From contig OZ253672.1 in NCBI GenBank assembly GCA_965263365.1, positions 1,240,001-1,304,000 on the forward strand: a stretch of DNA of 64,000 nucleotides, in the 5' to 3' direction. Source of the DNA: CANMUM01 sp965263365. GTDB taxonomy: Bacteria > Pseudomonadota > Alphaproteobacteria > Rhodobacterales > Rhodobacteraceae. Below, piece after piece: positions 1-8,785 of this stretch. Below the pieces are notes generated by a model. The model ran no database searches. It had not been told where the DNA came from and saw only the letters and a program-made list of their open reading frames with translations. Within the stretch, counting starts at the first letter, position 1; each line of letters starts with the position of its first letter. Position numbers and translations under genes: made by a program.

Positions 1-17
1 GCAGAGAAATGCAATAG
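1..17 (+). CDS. Possible last codons of the upstream permease gene (aglF-like), partial
   Basis: One frame reads four codons (Arg-Glu-Met-Gln) and then TAG at 15-17, just before the AGGAT ribosome-binding site of the next permease gene. In the agl operons of other alphaproteobacteria the gene directly upstream of aglG is aglF, the partner permease, so this is probably its end. Too little sequence is present to identify the protein from its residues; the call rests on operon order. Confidence 0.3.
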
Positions 18-26
18 GATATAGCT

Positions 27-1166
27 ATGGAAAACAAAAATAACCCACTCCGTTGGATCGTACACCTCAGCGTATTATTTCTTGTTGCGATATGGGTATT
101 CCCAACCCTTGGTCTCTTCATTTCATCATTTAGAACCATTGACCAAATCTCTGGAAGTGGGTGGTGGAAATCGCTTTCTTCGCAAGAACAAACGCTACAA
201 TTTCGCACAGACGGTCCCGACGCACAGAAACTTGTTGACGGCAAATACGTCATCGAAGGCAACCTATTTGAAGGCGGGGAACCTCTCGATTTTTCAGCTT
301 GGGGCTCTAGTCAGCGTGCTCCGGGGGCTTTCGAAAGTGGTGCCGTATCAGAGCTTAAAGGCGGCAAAGAACTCATGCTTCTTGCAAATGGCGACTATGT
401 CTTAACGAGTCCCAGTGAGTTCGAGGGCTCAAGAGGTCAACGCCTCTTTGTACAGGCCACCGTACCGCCCGAATTTACGCTCGATAACTATCGAAATATG
501 CTCTTTGATCCCACGAATGTTGAAGGCATGAGCAAGGCATTTTTCAACACACTGACCGTGACGATACCGGCAACAATTATCCCGATACTCGTCGCAGCCT
601 TCGCAGCCTATGCATTGGCATGGATGGATTTTCCGGGGCGCGCGCTTTTGATTGCCGCGGTTGTGGGGCTGCTGGTTGTGCCCCTTCAACTCGCACTTAT
701 TCCCCTTCTCCAGCTGCATAATAACATTGGCATCGGCAAAGGATACATAGGTGTGTGGCTAGCGCATACAGGCTTTGGGCTTCCCTTGGCGATTTATCTC
801 TTGCGTAACTATATGGCAGGGCTTCCCAAGGACATTATTGAAAATGCGCGCGTTGACGGCGCGACCGAATTTCAGATTTTCACGAAAATCATTTTGCCCT
901 TATCATTTCCGGCCCTCGCAAGTTTTGCAATTTTCCAATTCTTGTGGACTTGGAACGATCTTCTCGTCGCAAAAGTTTTCTTGATTGATGCATCTGGAGA
1001 CACGACCGTTATGACTGCGAAAATCGTAGAAATGCTCGGAACACGCGGCGGAAATTGGGAAATTCTTGCAACCGCAGCCTTCGTTTCGATCGCCGTGCCC
1101 TTGTTGGTGTTTTTCGCGATGCAGCGTTACCTCGTTCGCGGCCTACTCGCAGGATCCGTGAAATGA
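27..1166 (+). CDS. aglG: Alpha-glucoside ABC transporter, inner-membrane permease AglG
   Basis: Permease of a binding-protein-dependent sugar importer (MalG family) that would form the membrane channel with AglF and be powered by AglK. The 379-residue protein has one N-terminal membrane segment (about residues 11-33), then a periplasmic insertion of some 120 residues, then a block of membrane segments with the EAA-type cytoplasmic loop near residue 275 (ENARVDGATEFQIFTKIILP). The long insertion and total length distinguish AglG-type permeases from ordinary MalG (about 280-296 residues). An AGGAT Shine-Dalgarno lies at 17-21. The neighbouring alpha-glucosidase and ATPase support alpha-glucosides (sucrose, maltose, trehalose type) as substrate; the exact sugar is inferred. 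Confidence 0.88.
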   Translation: MENKNNPLRWIVHLSVLFLVAIWVFPTLGLFISSFRTIDQISGSGWWKSLSSQEQTLQFRTDGPDAQKLVDGKYVIEGNLFEGGEPLDFSAWGSSQRAPGAFESGAVSELKGGKELMLLANGDYVLTSPSEFEGSRGQRLFVQATVPPEFTLDNYRNMLFDPTNVEGMSKAFFNTLTVTIPATIIPILVAAFAAYALAWMDFPGRALLIAAVVGLLVVPLQLALIPLLQLHNNIGIGKGYIGVWLAHTGFGLPLAIYLLRNYMAGLPKDIIENARVDGATEFQIFTKIILPLSFPALASFAIFQFLWTWNDLLVAKVFLIDASGDTTVMTAKIVEMLGTRGGNWEILATAAFVSIAVPLLVFFAMQRYLVRGLLAGSVK

Positions 1167-1198
1167 ATCAACATAACCCAATAATCGGAAAAGAAAGC

Positions 1199-2842
1199 AT
1201 GTCTCAAATAACTCAAACCGCGCGTGATAAATCTCAAGACTGGTGGAAGGGAAGTGTCATCTACCAAGTCTATCCACGGAGCTTCCAAGACAGTAATGGT
1301 GATGGGGTTGGTGATTTAAAAGGCATCATCCAACGACTGCCCTACATCGCCGACTTAGGTGCGGACGCCGTTTGGATCTCACCGTTTTTTAAGAGCCCTA
1401 TGAAAGATTTCGGATATGATGTTTCGGATTACCGAGCCATTGATCCGATGTTTGGCTCAATGGACGATTTTGACAATTTGGTGGCAGAATCGCACAAGCT
1501 CGGGCTTCGCGTTATAATTGACCTTGTATTGTCACATACTTCTGATCAACACGACTGGTTCAAAGAAAGCCGAAGCTCGCGTGATAACCCAAAATCTGAT
1601 TGGTATGTATGGTCAGATCCAAAGCCAGATGGCACCCCTCCCAATAACTGGCTGTCCATTTTCGGAGGCTCAGCTTGGCAATGGGATTCACGGCGTGAAC
1701 AATATTACTTACACAACTTCTTGACCTCACAGCCGGATTTGAATTTTCACAATCTCGACGTCCAAGATGCACTTCTTGATATGGCGCGTTTCTGGCTTGA
1801 AAAAGGGGTTGATGGTTTTCGCTTGGATACGATCAACTTTTACGTCCATGACAAAGAGTTGCGCTCAAACCCTGCTCTCTCTGAAGAAAAGCGGAACGCG
1901 TCAATCGCGCCTTCAGTTAATCCTTATAATTATCAAGAGCATATTTATTCGAAAAATAGGCCGGAAAATTTAGAATTTCTACAGCGCCTGCGCTCAGTTA
2001 TGAATGAATTTGAAGGTCGGACAATGCTCGGTGAAGTGGGCGACGCACAATTTGGGCTTGAAATTTTGGGTCAATACACGGCTGGAAACGAGCGCGCACA
2101 TATGTGCTACGCATTTGAGTTTTTGGAGAGCCGTCCGGCTTCCCCCGCTTGGATCAAAGACGTTTTCAATCGACTTGATCAAGTTGCGTCCGATGGGTGG
2201 GCTTGCTGGGCATTTTCGAACCATGACGTAAAGCGCCACAAAACACGTTGGAACTTAAGTGAAGAAGCGGCTCGAACATATGCGACATTGCTCATGTGCC
2301 TTCGAGGTTCTGCCTGTATATATCAAGGAGAGGAACTCGGACTTGACGAGGCAGATATTTCCTTCGAGCAGATCCAAGATCCATACGGCATTGAATTTTG
2401 GCCAGACTTCAAGGGAAGAGATGGATGTCGCACACCTATGGTTTGGGAGAAAGCGCACAATAATGGTGGATTTACAAGCGGAAAATCGTGGTTGCCGTTT
2501 GGAGAAGATCACATTTCTAAATCCGTTGATCAACAAATCAACCAACCAGATAGCACGCTTGCGCATTATAAAAAAGCAATCGCACTTAGGCATCAAAATG
2601 CGGCTTTTGCTAAGGGTGCTCTCGAGTTTATTGAAGTATCAGATAGCCTACTGAGCTTTAAACGCACGTATCAAGATCAAGAAATCTATTGTGTGTTTAA
2701 TCTCTCTCATAAGGCGCAAATCCATAAAACACAAAACTATAAAGATGCGATCACAGATAAGCTTGATGGCCTCATTTCTGTTGAAGAAGAAACATTAGGA
2801 CCTTGGCAGTACAAGATCGGTTACAAACACGGAGACAACTAA
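1199..2842 (+). CDS. aglA: Alpha-glucosidase, glycoside hydrolase family 13 (AglA)
   Basis: Cytoplasmic GH13 enzyme that would release glucose from the imported alpha-glucosides. No signal peptide. With the start used here the protein has 547 residues, normal for AglA/oligo-1,6-glucosidase-like enzymes. The GH13 regions are all present: DLVLSH, the nucleophile Asp210 in GFRLD, the acid/base Glu279 in MLGEV, and His342-Asp343 in SNHD. The open frame extends upstream into aglG, but the ATG at 1199 is preceded by a good GGAAAAGAA ribosome-binding site and starts just before the conserved WWKGSVIYQVYPRSF segment. An in-frame ATG at 1163 that overlaps the aglG stop is the alternative. It is followed after one base by aglK. 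Confidence 0.9.
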   Translation: MSQITQTARDKSQDWWKGSVIYQVYPRSFQDSNGDGVGDLKGIIQRLPYIADLGADAVWISPFFKSPMKDFGYDVSDYRAIDPMFGSMDDFDNLVAESHKLGLRVIIDLVLSHTSDQHDWFKESRSSRDNPKSDWYVWSDPKPDGTPPNNWLSIFGGSAWQWDSRREQYYLHNFLTSQPDLNFHNLDVQDALLDMARFWLEKGVDGFRLDTINFYVHDKELRSNPALSEEKRNASIAPSVNPYNYQEHIYSKNRPENLEFLQRLRSVMNEFEGRTMLGEVGDAQFGLEILGQYTAGNERAHMCYAFEFLESRPASPAWIKDVFNRLDQVASDGWACWAFSNHDVKRHKTRWNLSEEAARTYATLLMCLRGSACIYQGEELGLDEADISFEQIQDPYGIEFWPDFKGRDGCRTPMVWEKAHNNGGFTSGKSWLPFGEDHISKSVDQQINQPDSTLAHYKKAIALRHQNAAFAKGALEFIEVSDSLLSFKRTYQDQEIYCVFNLSHKAQIHKTQNYKDAITDKLDGLISVEEETLGPWQYKIGYKHGDN

Positions 2843-2843
2843 A

Positions 2844-3926
2844 ATGGCGAATTTGAAATTAGAAAATGTTGAAAAGACATACGGCGGCAAGGTCAATGTT
2901 TTAAATGACATTAATTTAGATATCGAAGCAGGAGAGCTCATTGTCTTCGTCGGCCCTTCTGGTTGCGGAAAATCCACTCTTCTTCGTATGATCGCAGGCC
3001 TTGAAAGCATCACGTCGGGAACGTTAGAAATTGACGGCATGTTGGTAAACGATGTGCCTTCTGCCAAGCGTGGGATTGCAATGGTGTTTCAATCCTATGC
3101 GCTCTACCCGCATATGACCGTTCGCGAGAACATGAGCTTTGCACTTAAGATTGCAAAAAAGTCAAAGGACGAAATCGACGCGGCCGTCAATCGCGCAGCC
3201 GAAATATTGCAGCTTGATCAATATTTAGACCGCCTCCCCAAAGCGCTATCAGGCGGACAGCGCCAACGCGTTGCGATCGGTCGCTCAATTGTCCGTGATC
3301 CCAAAGTATACCTATTTGACGAGCCACTTTCCAACTTAGATGCTGCTTTGCGTGTGGCCACCCGTATTGAAATTGCCAAACTAAAAGAAGCCATGCCCGA
3401 TCGGACAATGATCTACGTGACGCATGACCAAGTCGAGGCCATGACCCTTGCTTCTCGCATCGTTGTGCTTGCCAATAAAGGCATCGCTCAGGTAGGAACA
3501 CCTCTTGAACTTTATGAAGCGCCAAAAAACGAATTCGTTGCGCAGTTCATTGGTTCTCCGGCAATGAACCTATTGGGCGGAAAAATTACAAAAACAGGAA
3601 AAACGACCGAGGTTACACTCAATAACGGCTTAAAGGTTAAAACATCAATCTCAACCACCGCCGATGACAAGGATAAATCCGTCAATGTGGGCATCCGTCC
3701 CGAAGACTTTGTAGAAGACACGAAATCCCCTTGTTTGAAGGCGAAGGTTGAATTTACCGAAGCGCTCGGCGAGGTTACGCTTCTATATTTTGAAGAAAAT
3801 GAAGCGGGATCTGGACTGATTGCGAAACTGCCGGGCATTCATAAAGACATGCGCAAAAAAATGATCGGCTTGAGCGCAAGCCCCGACAAAGTTCATCTTT
3901 TCCATGAAGGTATTTCGATGCGATAA
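2844..3926 (+). CDS. aglK: Sugar ABC transporter ATPase, MalK/UgpC family (AglK)
   Basis: ATP-hydrolysing subunit of the alpha-glucoside importer, on the inner face of the membrane. Walker A GPSGCGKST is at residues 37-45, the LSGGQRQRV signature near 134, Walker B YLFDEP near 155, and the switch histidine in YVTHDQVEAMTLA. The C-terminal third is the TOBE/OB regulatory domain of MalK-type ATPases, and the length of 360 residues is typical. It starts one base after aglA ends and closes the operon aglG-aglA-aglK. Such ATPases can serve several sugar transporters, so exclusive use by AglG is not certain. Confidence 0.88.
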   Translation: MANLKLENVEKTYGGKVNVLNDINLDIEAGELIVFVGPSGCGKSTLLRMIAGLESITSGTLEIDGMLVNDVPSAKRGIAMVFQSYALYPHMTVRENMSFALKIAKKSKDEIDAAVNRAAEILQLDQYLDRLPKALSGGQRQRVAIGRSIVRDPKVYLFDEPLSNLDAALRVATRIEIAKLKEAMPDRTMIYVTHDQVEAMTLASRIVVLANKGIAQVGTPLELYEAPKNEFVAQFIGSPAMNLLGGKITKTGKTTEVTLNNGLKVKTSISTTADDKDKSVNVGIRPEDFVEDTKSPCLKAKVEFTEALGEVTLLYFEENEAGSGLIAKLPGIHKDMRKKMIGLSASPDKVHLFHEGISMR

Positions 3927-3968
3927 GCGAAGAAAGGCTGAGCGGGGTATTCTTAAACGGCTCAATTC

Positions 3969-4607
3969 TTATTTCGTCAAAATGTGATCAATATCGCGCA
4001 GGCAATCGACATTTGGCGCCTCAATTTCAATCAGGTGCGCTAGATTTGCATCGATAACAGACCGCGCGCCCCTGTCACCCTTCAGCGCACGCAGACTTGA
4101 GTAATAATTTTTATCAAAAACGACGGGATGACCGTACTCTCCTTTGAATTTCGGCAGCGCAATCTTGCCCGCTTTCCAACAAGACGCAACACGTTTAATC
4201 AAGTCTACGCCTATGTAAGGCATATCCGCAAGCCCGATCATGACGGCTTGAGACGAAATCCCACTGATACCAAATGCGAGACTTGCCCCCATGCCCAAAT
4301 GTGCGCTCGGGCAATCAAGAACACGACATTCTATCCCTGCCAAAATTTCCTTGCGCGCCTCGCAATGCGATCCGCCCACAATCACCGTAACAGAGCCAAC
4401 TTGGGCTGCGATATAATTTTTAACGGTACTTTCCAGCAGCGTCAGGCGCCCGATTTCTTGTTGTAACTTATCAAAAGGTGCGGTGCGCTCTGATTGACCG
4501 GCGGCAAGTATGACAACTTCCAAATTGCGCGCCGTTTCACTGCTTTCCGTGTCCCTGCTTTTCGTGCACGTACTTTCCATGTCATAGCTTACCATGCCGA
4601 ATAGCAA
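3969..4607 (-). CDS. MobA/MocA-like nucleotidyltransferase (molybdenum cofactor maturation)
   Basis: NTP-transferase fold of the MocA/MobA type, which attaches CMP or GMP to molybdopterin. Seen: the LAAGQSER nucleotide loop (usually LAAGxSxRMG), GLADMP carrying the metal-binding Asp, GHPVVF and GDRGAR, all typical of this family. It is the last gene of a molybdenum-hydroxylase operon, so cytidylyl transfer to the cofactor of the neighbouring IorB is the likely role; IorB-type enzymes use molybdopterin cytosine dinucleotide. The start is uncertain: TTG at 4607 has GGAG four bases upstream and overlaps the xdhC-like gene by 26 bases, while in-frame ATGs lie at 4595 and 4580. Confidence 0.78.
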   Translation of the reverse strand: MLFGMVSYDMESTCTKSRDTESSETARNLEVVILAAGQSERTAPFDKLQQEIGRLTLLESTVKNYIAAQVGSVTVIVGGSHCEARKEILAGIECRVLDCPSAHLGMGASLAFGISGISSQAVMIGLADMPYIGVDLIKRVASCWKAGKIALPKFKGEYGHPVVFDKNYYSSLRALKGDRGARSVIDANLAHLIEIEAPNVDCLRDIDHILTK

Positions 4608-5517
4608 TTATCTCCGCCATTATCGACACCGCAATTTCAGCAGGACTTTTTGCACCAATCGACAAACCAACCGGGCCGTGAATTTTGTCGACATCATATC
4701 CACGCGAACTTAGCTCTTGATTGCGCGTAGCTTGCGTTTTACGTGAACCAAGCGCGCCAACATAAAAAGCTTCACTGCGCAAAGCGACCTCAAGGGCTGG
4801 AATATCGAACTTATCATCATGTGTGAGCGTCACTACAGCGCAAGAACTATCTAATTGCGCATTTTTGAGCGCTTCCGCAGGCCACTCAAGCAAGACATCA
4901 CAATCCGCAAATCTCTCCTTGTTCGTAAAGAAATCTCGATTATCAATCACAATCGTTTTGAAGCCGATAGATTTAGCAATCGGAACAAGTTCTTGAGCTA
5001 TATGCACCGCGCCCACGATAAATAGGCGCTGCAAAGGGCGCAAGGCCAAACGGAAAACATCACTTTCCGTCGCACTCATTTGAAATTTGGGGGTGTCGAT
5101 CGATCTTTCTTCCGAGGTCAAATCAATAACATAATCAATTGCTTTGCCGCGTTCCTCACAATTTGCAAGCCTTTCAAGCATTGATAATGAGAGCCCCGTA
5201 TCATCAATCGCCTCAACCCAAATTTCGATTTGCCCGCCGCAGGCTATTCCAACTTCAAATGGGTTGTCCGATGTAACGCCATATTTCAGTCTTTTGGAAA
5301 CACCTATTTCAAAGACAGATTGCGCCTCTTGCACCACAGCCGTTTCAACACATCCGCCTGAAACAGAACCCGCAATATAACCATCATCGCGAATTAATAG
5401 CTGCGCACCCACGGGACGCGGACTAGAGCCCCATGTCTTGATCACCGTTGCCAAAGCAACTTTATGACCCTCGCGCACAAATGAATGCGCTTCCGCAAAA
5501 TAAGTTTCTTTATCCAT
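4582..5517 (-). CDS. XdhC/CoxI family molybdenum hydroxylase maturation protein
   Basis: XdhC-like proteins bind molybdenum cofactor, promote its sulfuration and hand it to xanthine-dehydrogenase-family enzymes. The 311-residue protein shows the N-terminal CoxI segment TWGSSPRPVGAQL...GSVSGGCVE and the C-terminal Rossmann-like XdhC segment ending GPVGLSIGAKSPAEIAVSIMAEI, both characteristic. It lies directly downstream of the small membrane protein and overlaps the nucleotidyltransferase gene. Its probable client is IorB, two genes upstream. No signal peptide, so it is cytoplasmic, which fits cofactor loading before Tat export. Confidence 0.85.
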   Translation of the reverse strand: MDKETYFAEAHSFVREGHKVALATVIKTWGSSPRPVGAQLLIRDDGYIAGSVSGGCVETAVVQEAQSVFEIGVSKRLKYGVTSDNPFEVGIACGGQIEIWVEAIDDTGLSLSMLERLANCEERGKAIDYVIDLTSEERSIDTPKFQMSATESDVFRLALRPLQRLFIVGAVHIAQELVPIAKSIGFKTIVIDNRDFFTNKERFADCDVLLEWPAEALKNAQLDSSCAVVTLTHDDKFDIPALEVALRSEAFYVGALGSRKTQATRNQELSSRGYDVDKIHGPVGLSIGAKSPAEIAVSIMAEIIAIRHGKL

Positions 5518-5530
5518 TTATGCCGTCAAA

Positions 5531-5863
5531 TTATGCCGTCAAAGAACGATTGCGCCACAAATATATGAACAAACAAATCGCCACAATCAAGTCGCTGATC
5601 GTAATCCCCCAAGCGACCAAGCCAAGTAGGCCACCTTCGTTGGCAATATACGACGCAATGATCCCAAACAACATGACGACAAAGACAATATAGGAAAGCC
5701 AACGCCATCCCTTGGATAGGCCCCAAGCGAATCCAACATAAAGCGCCGCAATGATCAAAAAGGCCAAGGGAGTAAATCCATTCACCACTAAATATAGGAC
5801 ATGCAAAATCGCAGAAATTATTAAAAATAGCGCGCTTTTCCCAAGTAGACCCTCGAAATTCAT
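5531..5863 (-). CDS. Small integral membrane protein, unknown function
   Basis: I do not recognise a family. The 110-residue protein is almost entirely hydrophobic, with about four predicted membrane segments separated by short charged loops (for example GLSKGWRW) and a basic tail WRNRSLTA. The ATG at 5863 is preceded by AGGAGA at good spacing; a longer reading is possible but lacks this site. It begins one base after the cytochrome gene ends and 13 bases separate it from the xdhC-like gene, so it is an operon member. A part in anchoring the periplasmic enzyme or passing electrons to the membrane is possible but has no sequence support. Confidence 0.7.
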   Translation of the reverse strand: MNFEGLLGKSALFLIISAILHVLYLVVNGFTPLAFLIIAALYVGFAWGLSKGWRWLSYIVFVVMLFGIIASYIANEGGLLGLVAWGITISDLIVAICLFIYLWRNRSLTA

Positions 5864-5864
5864 A

Positions 5865-6560
5865 TTAATTCTCCTCTGCCTCAAAATTCAAAAATGTTTG
5901 AACGGCTTCACTCAGTTCAGCATTGGGTTCATCGCCAGGGCACGGTGCGCCCGCAACGCCCCACAATAAAATATCATCAACATGTTCTTGCAATGAATAC
6001 GGCGCCGCTTCACGGTCACCACCTGGAGACCAAGCCCAATGCAAAATCACATCATGATCAAGATGCGCGGCAATATCGAGGACGTTTCGCTCACCATTCA
6101 AGTCAGGCGTACGCAATTGATTGCAAACCTCTTGCGAAGATTTGCCAAACCAATCCGCCTCAACAGGCGCGAGAGCCCATTGTGTTCCAACCTGTGGCGC
6201 CATATGCGGTGCATCATTTGATGAGTTCGTTTCTGCATGACACGTCAAACAAGGGACAAATTCAACCCCCATACGGCTCTCGCCTGCACGCACATTCATG
6301 CCATGCGGTCGTGTTTTCCCATAGCTTGGCCCCGACCACATCGGTTGATCGCTTGAACCAACATGACAATTCGCGCAGCGCGGATGAGAAGCCACTTCAT
6401 AAACGCGCTCCCAAGCCACCAGTCCCTCTTCCTTCGACACCGAGCCTGCCTCTGGAATGTTCAAGACAACGTTTTTGATTTCATCAGCCGCAAAAGCCGA
6501 AAACGCCATGAGCCCCAAAAAACTCGCGCCCCATAAATTTGCAATGTGAATAGTTTTCAT
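5865..6560 (-). CDS. Periplasmic diheme c-type cytochrome associated with IorAB
   Basis: Secreted protein with a signal peptide (about residues 1-24, ending SAFA) and two heme-attachment motifs, CANCH at 62-66 and CLTCH at 104-108. The remaining ~120 residues have no further CxxCH. It follows iorB by 14 bases. In other isoquinoline/aldehyde oxidoreductase operons the electron acceptor is a separate or fused cytochrome c, so this is likely the acceptor that takes electrons from the 2Fe-2S subunit and passes them to the respiratory chain. Length 231. The cytochrome assignment is secure; the partner is inferred from position. Confidence 0.82.
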   Translation of the reverse strand: MKTIHIANLWGASFLGLMAFSAFAADEIKNVVLNIPEAGSVSKEEGLVAWERVYEVASHPRCANCHVGSSDQPMWSGPSYGKTRPHGMNVRAGESRMGVEFVPCLTCHAETNSSNDAPHMAPQVGTQWALAPVEADWFGKSSQEVCNQLRTPDLNGERNVLDIAAHLDHDVILHWAWSPGGDREAAPYSLQEHVDDILLWGVAGAPCPGDEPNAELSEAVQTFLNFEAEEN

Positions 6561-6574
6561 TTCTCACCTCACCC

Positions 6575-8782
6575 TTAAACGAAGTCAACAAACTTATTAA
6601 ACGGCATCTCGCGTAACCGCGTGCCTGTCGCGGCAAAAATCGCGTTCGCAAGCGCAGGCGCTGCAGGCGGCACTGGCGGCTCACCAATTCCGCGCACTTT
6701 TTCGCCGTTTTCCAAGCCTCTCACATGAATTTGCGGGCATTGATATATCCGCATGCCCTCAGCATCATAATAATTTTGTTGCTGCGCCATGCCGTCCGCA
6801 TAGGTGATTTCTGAATTGATCGCATGACCAAGCCCCCAAACCACACCACCTTGAACAAGGTTTTCAAAATTTACGGGGTCGACGATTGTTCCAACATCAC
6901 AAGCTACCCAGACATTCTCGATCTTTACAGCGTCATTTTGCAAACTAATTTCAACAATTTCTGAGCAGGGCACCCCAAAACTCTCAACGAATGCGACACC
7001 GCGATAACGACCTGTAGGCATATTGCCCCAGTTTGACATCTCGCCCACCGCTTCAAGCGTCTTGCGCGCAACGTCATGATTGCCCATCAAACGTATGCGC
7101 TCCTCAAGCGGATCCGCACCCGCATGATGAATAAGCTCATCTAGGAAGCCGTCAAACATAAAACCTGCGCCCGGTGCACCAACTGCGCGCCAGCTCGATA
7201 CCGGCGCGAGATCAGGCACCGCAAAGGATCGCGCGCGGATATGAGGGAAATCATAAGGATTGTTCCAACTGCCTTCCGCAAGCGTAGGGTCAGGTCCAGG
7301 CGCCGCTTGCTCTGAACGCGGCATTTGTGAAGCGAGAACGGAGGCGCCTGCGATTTGGAAGTCAATTGCGTTGACCTTGCCGTCCTCAACTTTGCCGCGA
7401 AGTTTTCCCATTGAAATATGGCGCGGGAAGTCATGCAAAAAGTCTTCTTCACGCGAATAAGTCATCTTCACAGGCGTGCCACGCAATTGATTAGCCACTT
7501 CAGCGGTTTGCTTAATAAATTCAAACTCAAGACGGTGACCAAAACTCCCGCCCATGTAGTAATTATGAAAATAGACATCTTCGACGTCGTGGCCCGTGAT
7601 TTTTGCAACCAAAACTTCAACTTGCCGCGGGATTTGCTGCCCCGCCCAAACGTCAACGCGTTCGTCTGTTACAAGCACGGTTGCATTTAACGGCTCAAGC
7701 GGCTGATGAGCAACATAGGGCGAACGATATTCGGCTTCAATCACCTCGCCGTCATTCAGTGCGTTCTCAACATCACCATCATCACGCTCGGTTTGATTGG
7801 CGAATTCTTCGGTAAAGCTAGCCGAGATTTTGTCCCAATGCTCAGATTGCTCCGCGAGATAAGGCGCTGGTCCCCAGTCAAAATCGATTGCGTTCACAGC
7901 TTGAATGGCGCGCCATGTATTATCGGCAATGACCGCTGCCCCACCTGTCACATCAAGCACATGCGAAACGCCGCGCATAGTTTGCGCCTTGCTCGCATCA
8001 TAGCCGTTTACCGCCCCGCCTTGGCGCGGATTGACGCGAACCGCGGCATAGACCATGCCTTCTTTTTGGATATCAATGCCGTAACTCAAAGTACCCGTGG
8101 ATTTTTCAACCATATCAATTCGCTGAGTGGGTTTGCCAATTAAACGCCATTCGCTCGGTTCTTTAAGCGGCACATCTTGGACAGGCTCAATCGTGGCGGC
8201 GCGTGCCGCAAATTCTGTATAAGGACGTTTTTGCCCATCGGGGAAAATGATGTGTCCGCTTTCGGTCTTGAGTTCGGCAACATCAACGCCCGCTTCTTGC
8301 GCCGCAGCAAGCTTCAAAGTTTCGCGCGCCGAAGCACCCGCCTCCCGAAGCTTCAAAAACACATCAGGCATCGAGCTTGATCCACCCGTCACCTGCATTC
8401 CCATCATTTTGATAACAAAACCTACGGGCATCCCAAGTTGCTCTTCAATAGATGCGGCGAGACCTCGGTTCCAATAGGCAGGCGACGGTGTGCCAAAAGT
8501 GGTTTCAAACTGATCCATTTCCAAATCAAGCTCTTCAGCCAAAAGCACAGCCTGCGCGGAACGCACGCCCTGCCCTTTATCAGCATGTGGCGTGATCAGC
8601 GTGATTTTTTCGCTGTCGATCATAACCCAAGGATTGAAAGAGGCTGCGCCCTCTTCGAGACTTGCAAGGTTAGGGTTTCCATGCGGTTTTTTGGCCATAT
8701 AAACGCCAAAAGCCACGCCGCCTGTAATCGCCGCAGAACCCACAAGAAATGAACGTCGCGCAATGGTTTTAATTCGTCCCAT
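6575..8782 (-). CDS. iorB: Molybdopterin-binding subunit, isoquinoline 1-oxidoreductase type (IorB)
   Basis: Large catalytic subunit of a xanthine-oxidase-family molybdenum hydroxylase, 735 residues, the usual size for IorB-type subunits. The N-terminus ARRSFLVG followed by a hydrophobic stretch is a twin-arginine signal, so the holoenzyme should be exported to the periplasm with its cofactor. The molybdopterin-binding segments are visible (GGSFGHRLEFEFI, RAVGAPGAGFMFDGFLDEL, GIGEPPVPPAAPALANAIFAATG); the GEPP motif carries the conserved active-site Glu. The start ATG at 8782 has GGAGG overlapping the end of iorA. The substrate could be an N-heterocycle or an aldehyde and cannot be told from the sequence. 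Confidence 0.88.
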   Translation of the reverse strand: MGRIKTIARRSFLVGSAAITGGVAFGVYMAKKPHGNPNLASLEEGAASFNPWVMIDSEKITLITPHADKGQGVRSAQAVLLAEELDLEMDQFETTFGTPSPAYWNRGLAASIEEQLGMPVGFVIKMMGMQVTGGSSSMPDVFLKLREAGASARETLKLAAAQEAGVDVAELKTESGHIIFPDGQKRPYTEFAARAATIEPVQDVPLKEPSEWRLIGKPTQRIDMVEKSTGTLSYGIDIQKEGMVYAAVRVNPRQGGAVNGYDASKAQTMRGVSHVLDVTGGAAVIADNTWRAIQAVNAIDFDWGPAPYLAEQSEHWDKISASFTEEFANQTERDDGDVENALNDGEVIEAEYRSPYVAHQPLEPLNATVLVTDERVDVWAGQQIPRQVEVLVAKITGHDVEDVYFHNYYMGGSFGHRLEFEFIKQTAEVANQLRGTPVKMTYSREEDFLHDFPRHISMGKLRGKVEDGKVNAIDFQIAGASVLASQMPRSEQAAPGPDPTLAEGSWNNPYDFPHIRARSFAVPDLAPVSSWRAVGAPGAGFMFDGFLDELIHHAGADPLEERIRLMGNHDVARKTLEAVGEMSNWGNMPTGRYRGVAFVESFGVPCSEIVEISLQNDAVKIENVWVACDVGTIVDPVNFENLVQGGVVWGLGHAINSEITYADGMAQQQNYYDAEGMRIYQCPQIHVRGLENGEKVRGIGEPPVPPAAPALANAIFAATGTRLREMPFNKFVDFV

Positions 8783-8785
8783 AAC

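Noticed and set aside
3935..3960. Weak hairpin between aglK and the nucleotidyltransferase gene
   Set aside because: Only five pairs (TGAGC/GCTCA) around a loop of about 15 bases and no proper T-run; not good enough to call a terminator.
5894..6478. 194-codon open frame on the plus strand opposite the diheme cytochrome gene
   Set aside because: Antisense to a gene with signal peptide and heme motifs; its product looks like random low-complexity sequence (many His, Pro, Gln).
7706..8143. 145-codon open frame opposite iorB
   Set aside because: Antisense to the conserved IorB sequence; no motif or start signal of its own.
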